DNA of 64,000 nucleotides, taken from NCBI GenBank assembly GCA_018340805.1, contig JACMZG010001913.1, forward strand, positions 26,974,099 through 27,038,098, read 5' to 3'. The notes beneath the pieces are model-generated. The model saw nothing but the letters and a program-made list of their open reading frames with translations, was not told the origin of the DNA and did not search any database. The position numbers and the translations under genes were made by a program. The DNA comes from Microvelia longipes. Lineage: Eukaryota > Arthropoda > Insecta > Hemiptera > Veliidae. Below are positions 54,401 through 64,000 of the stretch, piece by piece; the stretch's first letter is position 1; each line of letters opens with the position of its first letter.

Positions 54401-57400
54401 CCATATGAAACTTATCATGTTAGTCAGTCTAATATAGGTCTACACGAGAGCTATTTTAAATTCATTCAAAACGTAACCAGAAAAGGACAAAGTACATTCC
54501 GAAAAGTATAAAGTGAAGTATACTTGAGATGATCGGTGAAATGTAATATTTTTAGTAGCTGAGGTCTTATTTCTGAGATTCATCAAAACCATACTTATGC
54601 TTAGCATCCCAAAGCATTGATTGTATAACCTCATCATGCATGATCAAAATGCCTTATCTTCTTGATCATTCTTTTAGCAGACTTTCACACCTTTAGATAA
54701 TAGATATTAGTGTAGTTGTACTCACTGTCGTCAAACTGAATAAAATAATTATTAGTACTGGCATCATAAGCATAACTTCATATGTACTCATCAACACTAG
54801 AGACAACATTCAGTATCAGCATTGTGTAAGCACAGTATAAAGCCTTATTAACAACATGTTTGATGTGCCCATTCCGTTATTATTCTTGTCAAGATATATT
54901 TTATTCAAATAAATATTAAAATAAATGAAAACTCAGAAATTAATAGTCCAAAAAGTCAAACTATATCACTCTTCAAGCCTCTTTCTTTTCATAGTGTGAC
55001 ATAAAATGCAAATTTCCCAGGCCGGTTATACTCTCTCCGCTGTAATTACCTACTTAAGACCCTGTCATTGAGATGGAAACTGTGAGAAAATGGAAAAAAA
55101 GTCAGTTTGGTAAAATTTATTAACCACTTTACAAGATATCTGCAAAGAAGACGCTTCCGAACGGCCCAAGACTAATTCCCCCGTTTCTAAGACTCTCTTC
55201 GTACCTTTTTGCCTCAGTTTTAACAGAATAATGAATAATTAAAAGGCTTAAAGATACTGCGCTCCAGGTTTTTCTTTTTTTTAATCATGATTGTTAAAAA
55301 TGAAGTTTGGAGTCGTAAAGCCCGCTCAACTATGTCTTTTAACTGCCATTTTTAAACAGAAGTATAACTTTTCTTCATCGAATTTTCATTGGTTGGTAAT
55401 TTCTTTTTAAATAGAATAAATTAAAATAAGGATGCATTGTTGCGTTCTGCCACTTTCATACCACTAAAAGCTACCTTAAATAAAGTAGAAGACTTGACTC
55501 AATATAATTGTGTTAAAGACAACTAGGAGATGTAACAAGCAAACTGTACATTCATTTGACATTCGTCATCATTGATGGCTCGACATAATGTCATGTCCCA
55601 CTCTGTTTCGTTACGTCTAACTTATCAGGGCGCCGACAGAGCTTGACCTCACTCTGACCTTGAATTATGATCTCAATCTCTTCCACATTTATAGTGTCTA
55701 CTAGTCATGTTTTGCATAATTCGATAGTATCAAAGGATTATGTGCTGAAGGTCTCAATGAAGACTCAGTGACAAAAATCCTAGAAATTATTAAAGGGAAA
55801 ATCTCCCATAAAGGGCCAACATGAAATACATATATTTGGTAATTGCGTTGTAAGCTCAATATAGAGTCTCGTTAACTCGTAATGTAAATGCCATTTCCCT
55901 CCCTAAGGAGTCTAATCACCAGCATATCGCATAGGCAAACCTGTGCGAAGTTTTTAAACACCTCCTCCGCAGACTTACTCTACCTTTAAATTTTTGTTTT
56001 ATTATATTATTTTATAAATTCATCATAACTTGACAATTTTAATGAACTTATACAAAAACTGAAACTTGTGTCTTTAAAAGAGCAGCGTCTATTAAATAAT
56101 TATTTTATGTAATATCAGTTTGTATTAGTTGACTAGTCGTAGTATACAACAAAGATGGAAGATTTTAGCTCTTGAATTATCAAACTCTGCAGAGCCTTGG
56201 CAGCCAAATTGTTATGATCCAACCGCGGTAAACCTCGGGAGCTAACTGCGTTATCTCGCAGTTCGGCCTCGCAAGCAATGAAGTTCACCCTTCTAGTTTT
56301 CCTTATTAAATTTAAGATCCATAAAATTCTTTCATCCCATATTTTACGAATTTCTAACTATAAGATGTTTTTGAATAACAAATATTAGCAAAGTTTTTAC
56401 ATAATAAAATTGAATAACCAAAGCTATTTTTACTTTCTTTCCCACACAAGAAAGTAATAATAATTTGTGTTTGAGTCATTAAAGAGCAAACAATAAATCA
56501 CCATTATTAATACTTTCATAGTTAGACATAATTCATTTATATTTTTGCCTCTTTATATTGTTTCTTTGAAGAGAAAAATGAATAAAATTGCGTGGAGGTC
56601 CTCAATTTGGGCGAATTTCTTTTTTGAATGCCGAATTTTTTTAAAACATTGGTTTAATGGGATGTGAAGTATTTATTAAGAGAAAATGAAGACAACAATC
56701 CGAGTTATTTAGATTAAATTGATTTCCTTTCAGAGCTTTTATTTTAGATCTTTCACACAAACAATGCTTGACATTCTCAGTGAATAATAAAAATACAACA
56801 CCACATGTGAACACCACTTTAAAGCCATAATTAAAAGTTGATATTATTTTTTTTTTTAATTAAACTTATAAAACAAGTCTTGCTTAGTTTTTTAGGCTAT
56901 TCATCATATAGTCTGAGCAGAATTAAAACTTGTTTGTTTTTCTTCCTGAACTTTTATTGAGAAACGCCCATGTCTTCCCCATAGATTTAACAAATGGTTC
57001 TCTGTCTATGGATTCCATATAATTATCTCTAGAAATACACTTTAGAAATATACTTACACATGGAGTGTACTTTTCTAAAGCCATCCTACTGAAACATCAC
57101 CTTCCGAAAGTTTAGTTTACTGACCAGATATCTCCGGTTATTCGCATCAGTTTTCGCTTAATTAAAGTTGTCGTATCGACTGGATTGATATAAAGTTATT
57201 TAGAATGAATATCATCAAAAAATGACAAAATAATAAATCATCATCTTTTTCGACACAAAAATATTTTGATTAAACTGTTTTTTTTCTAATTTTGCTAACT
57301 CAATAAATTAGATTATTGACGCCCAACTAATCTAGTTTTACGTTTTTTGTCCTTCCCAAGGTTGACCCCGAAGCAAACTTGTGTTACACTCCAGGACTTC

Positions 57401-58089
57401 GGGCTCGCCATGTGACCTCATTTACGATTTCTTTCCAATGGAAATTCGCTAAAAATATAAGAATAACACTTAGCAATATTATTTTATACAATAAGAGCCC
57501 AGTTATGAAAATTGAAAATTTTTCAGAAAAGTGTCTGAAAGACCTAAATAATAAATCAGATACTGTTTAAAATTAGAAAATGTCTGGATGAATAGAACAG
57601 AGAGGGAATTCTTTAGAGCATACGCACAATAGAATTGCCTGTAAGATACTTTGAATGCCCCGAGCCATTTTTTCTGGGACCTTTTAATTTTTTTAAACTT
57701 AAGAAAAGAAAAGCCTTGGAGTTTTTTCAGTCGTTGGGAGGCCTTTTTTAAATATTGACTTAGATAATTGAATGGACCATCTTTCTATAAACTTACTGGG
57801 TTTGCTGAGGCTTCGAGATTGCAAGAAGAGAATGTAAAGAGGAAATATTTAAAAAAATATTCTGTTAAGTTTATTGTGCTGCTACGATAAATGAATTGTA
57901 AATTCTGTTCCGTTTTTCTAAGAAAACTAGATTCTACATTTACACAATTCATAAAAGACGTTCAAACGACGCTTATTGGTTTTATTTTATTTAGTTCCTT
58001 TTTGAAATGTGTGAGCGAACTTGCTAATTGTCAATAAATATGTAGCTAATGATAATGTTTGACAAATTATATCCGCCGTTTAAAATGCA
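54401..58089. other. Long intergenic stretch without supported genes
   Basis: No ORF with a recognisable motif. A short family R-like piece, CAGGACTTCGGGCTCGC, is at about 57391-57407. The rest is AT-rich and featureless to my reading. Confidence 0.5.
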
Positions 58090-58225
58090 TGATTGTTTAC
58101 TCAAATATACATTTCTTGTTCAGCAACTAATTGCTTGCTCAGCAATATATTTTTGTTTAAAAATAGATTTCTTGCTCAACAATAGAGTTTTAGCTCAGTA
58201 ATATATATCCCGCTCAGCAACGCAC
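58090..58225 (+). repeat. Degenerate tandem repeat, unit about 25-30 bp
   Basis: Units like TTTCTTGCTCAGCAATATAT repeat about five times: TTCTTGTTCAGCAACTAAT, TTGCTTGCTCAGCAATATA, TTTCTTGCTCAACAATAGA, TTTTAGCTCAGTAATATAT, ATCCCGCTCAGCAACGCAC. Confidence 0.8.
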
Positions 58226-59879
58226 TTTTTGGTTGATTTATTTTTGTGTATATATTATACTCTCAGTGAAACTTTGATTTGTAAATCTTTTCTCTGGATT
58301 TCTCAAAGAAGAACTACACTAAGATAGACAACACTCGGTCTTGATTGTTGTCTTTGACAATGACACTCGGCTCATGCTCATAACCTTCAACGGATATTTT
58401 TTTTAATATTATTTAAGTCACTGCATATGTCTTTTTAAGGTTAATATGGGATCTGTATAATTATATGTTTATTATGGAGAGACTGTGTTTTCTTAATACA
58501 TTGATAATGAACTTCACCAACATCGCTCATAATTATATTACATATCTCTCAGTTAATTATTTACCAAAATATGACTGTTATTGATAGATAAATGAAAATA
58601 AATATAAATTATAATATGTAGGTAAATGTAGATAAAACGAACTAAAAATTAATATAAAATACTTTCTTCTCATAAAATGTTATTAACCTGCTCCCAAGTA
58701 GACCCACAGCAACAGAGGCGGAGAAGTTAACTATACACAACTCTGCCTACGGCTAAAGGCTGCCTACACATCCTTCTACATAAACATTTTATAATGCATA
58801 ATTTTAATGAAGACTGACTTAAATTTTCAATTAAATTTTTGTCGATTTTAAATTTTGTGGTTGTTTTAATGAGTTATTTTGGGATTTATAGAATCGCAGA
58901 CTGGATTTATTAGATTCTACATCCTATGAGAAACATAGAAAACGCCGTTCTTTTTAAAATTGACGCTTTCTTATCGATCTTTGTAATCTCGCTAAATTTA
59001 ATTTTTCGTGATCTGGCACTTATGTAACGGATCTTTTTCACATTTCCAAACTTTGTGCTTGCTATGAGTGCCACCTTGATAGCATATTTTTAAAAGGAAT
59101 TCATTAACAATATTGATGTCAATAAATGTATACGGCACAACTTATTCAGATTCCCATCCAGTCACGAGTCCACACTCAACTCAAGACAAGCAAATAACAA
59201 CTCTGCCTTTATCAAATTTAGCTGACAATGTGCTGAATGCCGATGCAGTATTTTAACGCTCTGACCCATTAAACCTAAACGCTATAAAGTCTGTAGTACC
59301 AGGACAAAAGGAAACATTACCAGAAACGGCTATTTATTCTCTGACACAAAGGTGCCCAAAACTAATTTTCTGAAAATAAGAAAATATATACTAGCTTATC
59401 TAATAAGAAGAACAAGGTCCTTTTTGAGAAGCTTTCCGTTAAACCTGGATAACTGCTTCTTTTTACAAAGCAATCCCTGCCTAACTGCTTTCTGCTTCGT
59501 TCAACTGCTTCTTACGACAGACTTAAACCTAAATACACCCTTTTGTAAAATCTTGTTACTAAACTTTCTTTCTAGTTATTAACGTAAACCAATATATTAT
59601 TTCTTCTTAATGTTCAAAAAAGAGAAAACAATCCAGTAGGGAAACAAGGGCTCTTGGCCACTGAATTACTCTTAGCTCTTGACTTACTCGTCAGACAAAC
59701 TAATAAATTAAATAACCATTCGTGTCAGGGGTTTTGCCCACGATACATAACAGGGATTCAAATTTGTTAAATATACAAATTGTCAATTTCAATATTTAAC
59801 AAAAAAAGATAATTAACAACTAGAAAAGCCCTTAGAATGAAAGAAAAACTTTACAGTCGGAAAACTTCGCAGGGTTCTG
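58226..59879. other. Intergenic, no gene seen
   Basis: The 76-codon plus-strand ORF at 59352-59582 has no domain motif; it is likely chance or an old repeat. Confidence 0.45.
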
Positions 59880-60005
59880 TAGCCCAATTTTTGGGTGTTT
59901 ATTCCCATAATCTCAAAACGAGCGAAGAGAGTCTGAAGTTAGGATCCACGAAGTAAATCTAAAATGGCAAGGAAAAGTTACGAGGCACACCGTACCCGAT
60001 TTTTA
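59880..60005 (-). repeat. Family R fragment (proximal part)
   Basis: The minus strand reads AAAAATCGGGTACGGTGTGC then CTC, then CACTTCGTGG-type and ACTCTCTTCGCTCGTTTTG (about 59920), matching the first third of copy 1. Confidence 0.65.
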
Positions 60006-60369
60006 TGACTTTTATTTAATTATAATATTATCCTTTTAGTTGTATCTTATATAATAATATTACGTTGAAATCATGTCATTTTAGTAAACATAATAATATA
60101 ACAGAGTGATGTAGTTTTTTTTATTAATATAATGAGTTTTCTCGAGAAGGGAGAGACACCCGGGAGGATAGAACGTCTGGTTAAGGGTGTCAAGACGGAC
60201 TTGTAAGTGTCGGATTCTCAGACGAAATATTGTGTCTTGAAATTCTGTCAGAAAATGAATTATAAATGTCGCTGAACTCCTATAAGAGTGACATACGCAG
60301 TAACAAGGCTTCCATGCTTGTTCAGTTTGGAAAGCTTTTTCAATCACTACTAAATGTCTAAAATAGTAT

Positions 60370-60990
60370 TGTTTTTTTTACTCTTTTATACCGTAGGTAT
60401 ATAGGAAAACTATTGTGTTTGCAAAAAGAAAATCCAAAACCGGGATGTTACCAGAATGTTCCATTTTAGGTGTTTCTGTTATAAGTTGTTTCCACAAAGT
60501 TGTCTGTCTTGTATTTATGCTAGATAGTTTAAACTTTGTACAAAAATCAATCTACTACTGTTGTTGTGCTATTCTGTAAATATTTTTTTGACGTCATTAA
60601 CCTGTAATAATGACTCAGCGAAAAATTTAGAAAAATCGTAAGACGCAAAAGGATTGAGGTTCGGCACACATTTAGCCATGTTTAAGACTAACATACGTGT
60701 CAAGTTTATAAAAAATCAGAAAATATCTTAATTGTGTTGAAATTTAATATAAGTACCAAACGTTATGTAACATTACCTTAACATAATAAATAAGTATACC
60801 AAGTTTCGTTTTAAGACGACAAGTATATCTATGGTTATTATTATTGATTATAATAATTAAGCAGCATTGAGTGCTGCTATATGGGTGACCGCTCAGAATA
60901 AAACAGACTTATTTACTAGCTGAGGACGAGAGAATCGAGTCCGAAGTAGGGAGGATGAGCGTTGCGAATCCGATGTGATAAAGAAAAGTT
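60370..60990 (-). repeat. Family R dispersed repeat, copy 4
   Basis: Inverted relative to copy 1. On the plus strand: CCGTAGGTATATAGGAAAAC (60392-60411, counterpart of 10968-10985), GACGTCATTAACCTG (60590), AAGCAGCATTGAGTGCTG (60860), CTGAGGACGAGAGAATCGAG (60920) with CCGAAGT, and GCGTTGCGAATCCGATGTG (60960). It lacks the GTACC edge. Confidence 0.68.
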
Positions 60991-61254
60991 CTGATGTACT
61001 CCGTTCCCTCAGTGAAAGCAACTGGTGGACCCTAAAAAATAAACAAAAAACTAAACTACTTGTAGACCTACGAATTTCCCCTCCTCTACTTCATTCACTC
61101 CAAGATCCAGTGACTTCCGCTTCAAGATTAAACTATTCATTAAACATCACCCTTAATTACCGGAAAGGTTAACAAGTTATGTGATAACCACAAAAATTTG
61201 TTACAACAGACAAAGAGATATGGTTACTAGAGGAGCCCTATAGGTTAAATTGTG

Positions 61255-61520
61255 AAACATCGAAAAAGTAACCTGACCACCTTTGATTATAAATCAAATT
61301 ATCAGTACAAAATTTCAATAACTTATATAGCAGAATGTTAAAAATACAAATAAAAACGTAAAGAATGTGCGGAAAGCCAAAATTAATTGATTTATTTTAA
61401 CTTGAATCATTCTTGAAGGAGGATTCCAATGATGTTACACAGAGCTCAAAAAATATATTTCAAGCTTCTCATTGTATTAAAATAGGCTATGCCCGTCTAG
61501 TTTATATCTCTATGACAACA
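61255..61520 (+). repeat. Direct repeat pair, copy 1
   Basis: About 270 bp matching 62908-63180: AAACATCGAAAAAGTAACCT, AAAATTTCAATAACTTAT, TGATGTTACACAGAGC and ATAGGCTATGCCC...ATATCTCTATGA in the same order and spacing. Confidence 0.8.
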
Positions 61521-62907
61521 AATAACACATTTCTCATAAATATGCAAATCTCTGTACATAATTTTCAGTTCGAATAGTACTCTACTTAACTTATAATATA
61601 CTAAAGTTGGTATATTTTCTATTCACCAACTAGAACACTAATTAGCTCTCAAGTAAAGACTTCGTAGTTCTATTAATTGAAACCTAATTGCACTTCTTGC
61701 CGGACGTTCTAATCTCCTATAAAGCCATTTAAAGAAAAAAAACATTTTAATATAAGCAAACATTTGAACAAAGAATAAATTACTTTTGCAAGTACTATTG
61801 CTAAAAGTTTTAAGCATAATCATATCTTTTATCAATAGCTTAAAAACAACTTACATCTTTTTTTGTTATTTCCTCTTGTATTTTAAACCAATAAACTGGA
61901 AGTACAGAAGTTAAAGGGAAAATGACACCATAAACTTTCCTTTGCTGAAACCACTTTTTTACCAAGTATTTTCTATCTATTGAAAAGTTTTTAGATTGTT
62001 TAAAATTGAGGGAAATCTATACTTTTTAAACTTTCAAAACTTTTATCAGAATCATTCCCACGGGAAAATAAAATATGAATTGATAAGAGATTGTTTTAAA
62101 GGGTTAACCCCTTCTTTTTTATTCAAATTTATGCATTATATTGTATCATTATAATACTTGAAACTTTCGTCGTTTTTCTTTTAAATGAGAAAATTAAAGA
62201 GAAAATTTAGCGTTTGTCAAGAAGTAAGCTAAATTAATGTATTGTAACAATAATTCTTTAATCTTAGAAATACTTATCTTGCAACGTCAGTGGGTTACGG
62301 CGAGTACAAAATAAAATAACAAGATGAACTCAAAACTATATTTCCAATACTGAGATCAACTGATAACAACTTCACTTCTAAACACTTAATATAAAAACTA
62401 AGAACATACTAAATTAACAAATGGTTTCCGAATTCCGGAGACTGAAACTTTATCAATGTCACTCGGTGATCGGGCATTACCTAATGAATAACTCGAAAAC
62501 GAAGTAAACAAAACAATATCAGAAATCAAGTCTGATAAGGCTCTTAGAAAATGCACCGACGTAAGCGCAACAGGCATAAAATCCGCTACAGTATAGAGTG
62601 TGAAATAGTTTAACCCGTTTGGAGATGAATCTAGTTCGAAAGTGAACCGCCAAGTCAGAGGGCGCCACGTGTACCGGATTGATAATATTTTTCGTCTTTC
62701 TCACCAGATGGCAGTACTAAGCACGTATACTTTTAATCATTATTGTATTTTATACTTTTTTATATATTTTTAAGCACGTTGGTTTTTAATGAAAAAAATA
62801 TATCTTAGAATGACGTGTTTCGCCGGTAGAACCTTGATAACTGGGTTTTATTGACTACTTGGCTAAGGTAACTATAGAGATATTATTACTATATCAGTTG
62901 AATTTTT
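61521..62907. other. Intergenic between the repeat pair
   Basis: No gene seen. The minus-strand ORFs at 61835-61638 and 62704-62519 have no domain signal. Confidence 0.45.
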
Positions 62908-63180
62908 AAACATCAAAAAAGTAACCTGAACATCCTTAAGTAATAATGTGATGAAATTAACATTTCAAAATTCAGTAACTTATTGAATATAACGTTTATT
63001 ATAAGAAACAAAACCCAAACAATACGGAAAAAACAGACAACGATTGATTCGTTATAACCTTAACTTAGAGAAGGTTTCAATGAGGTTACACAGAGCCCCT
63101 GAGAGCCCCATAAAGATGTTTCAGGCCTTTCAAAGTATGAAGATAGGCTATGCCCCCTCTAGAATATATCTCTATGAAAG
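62908..63180 (+). repeat. Direct repeat pair, copy 2
   Basis: Partner of 61255-61520, 1653 bp downstream. It overlaps a 122-codon plus-strand ORF (63044-63412). That ORF is not conserved in frame in copy 1, so I do not call it a gene. Confidence 0.8.
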
Positions 63181-63413
63181 TAACCGTCAGTTTCATAACA
63201 ACGTGAATGTAAAGCTAAACAAGGCATACATCAAGCGTAATCTAAGGAGGACAAAAACCCTAAAAAGCCTGGTTGTTGTGACATTATTAACCTTGTTTAA
63301 TGTATCAACAATATTTTACAAAAATCGGTACTATTGGGTGATAACATTTCTTGTCAAAAAAATCTCAGTTAGTGCATTTTTTAATAATGAATCAATGATG
63401 ATCGGTCCGTAGT

Positions 63414-63459
63414 CCAAGTTACTTAGAGTCACTTTATTAAGTGACTCTAAGTAACTTGG
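63414..63459. repeat. Perfect 21-bp hairpin, 4-nt loop
   Basis: The arm 63414-63434 begins CCAAGTTACTTAGAGTCAC; the arm 63439-63459 is its exact inverse complement; loop TATT. It may be a very compact foldback element end or a structured RNA. Confidence 0.95.
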
Positions 63460-64000
63460 AAAATTGATATATATTCAAAGATCGATAAGGAAAAAATCAT
63501 TCAAATAACAGTGGTGTTTTATAAGGATATAGAATCCAATTGAACCAGTCGTAAATGTAAAAACCCAAAATAACCAGGTAAATTATGGAAAATAACTAAA
63601 ATCAACTTTTAAATAGATTCACTTGGCTCGCGGTTCTACACGCCAAAATTGAAGTTAATGCGAGGAATATGAAACATTTTAAAGGCAATTAATTAAACAT
63701 AGTAGTATTTCACTATTTTTATAAAATATAATTTGTTATTCCATTTCATGGACCTGTAACTAATATTCTTTGGATTCCGGCCAGAACCCCCCTTCCCCCT
63801 TCCAATTCAAAATTTTATTACAGTAAATAAAGACCGAGAGTAAAAACTATGGGAAAGCGGGGAAATATATGGCACTGAATGTAGGTTACACACTGTAGGA
63901 GCTAATTTTCTACTTTATAAACGTGTCTGACTTTCTACAATTTTATTCGAGTAATAATTTTAATCTCGGAAAAGATTGAATTTTCAAAATAATAGTTCAA
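63460..64000. other. Intergenic to the window edge
   Basis: No gene or repeat seen. Confidence 0.5.

Noticed and set aside
63044..63412. 122-codon plus-strand ORF near the right end
   Set aside because: It lies in a repeat whose other copy (61255-61520) does not keep the frame.

Overview
The window is AT-rich arthropod DNA, most likely insect, judged from the retrotransposon clades present (LOA/R1-group, CR1/Daphne-like, Jockey/CR1-like, RTE/BovB-like and I-like non-LTR elements, Copia, BEL/Pao, Penelope-like) and from the lack of any bacterial gene organisation. The species cannot be told from the sequence. It is a gene-poor, transposon-rich interval. Only one host gene candidate is supported: a small predicted secreted protein at 28452-28751 (+). 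I found no rRNA, tRNA or CRISPR array.

Layout. 1-5030 (-): LOA/R1-group non-LTR element with a CCHC ORF1 and an endonuclease-RT-RNase H ORF2, broken by single-base frameshifts. 6000-9130: two inverted copies of an unnamed repeat with a palindromic core, with a 5'-truncated CR1-like element (6468-7920, +) between them. 10180-11000: first copy of an unnamed dispersed repeat, called family R here. 11163-24488 (-): a Copia element whose LTRs are 13.3 kb apart because other elements landed inside it. The LTRs differ by one base and are flanked by matching AAACT target-site duplications. An RTE/BovB-like element with a 45-nt poly(A) tail (12781 to about 17290) lies near its 3' end, and an I-like element (21278-24372) splits its 5' LTR.

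25-36 kb: family R copies, a 93-bp poly(A) retro-insertion with a 15-bp target-site duplication, the secreted-protein gene with a duplicated 3' end, a 310-bp palindromic element, a decayed Jockey/CR1-like element (31078-32600, -), a 134-bp-period duplication and two strong hairpins. 36570-37532 (+): 5'-truncated non-LTR fragment with poly(A). 38040-46647 (+): complete BEL/Pao element with 1.26-kb LTRs, a tRNA-Tyr-type primer binding site, a GATGC target-site duplication and a gag-pol reading frame cut by many single-base indels. 46.7-64 kb: non-coding, with GC-rich hairpins, a minisatellite, a Penelope-like GIY-YIG fragment followed by hammerhead-like sequence (51660-52290, -), more family R copies, a 1.65-kb-spaced repeat pair and a perfect 21-bp hairpin near the right end.

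The genes do not form a pathway; the window records successive and nested transposition. Most reading-frame breaks are single-base changes in homopolymers, even in elements with nearly identical LTRs. Either uncorrected sequencing indels or an indel-biased mutation process could explain this.
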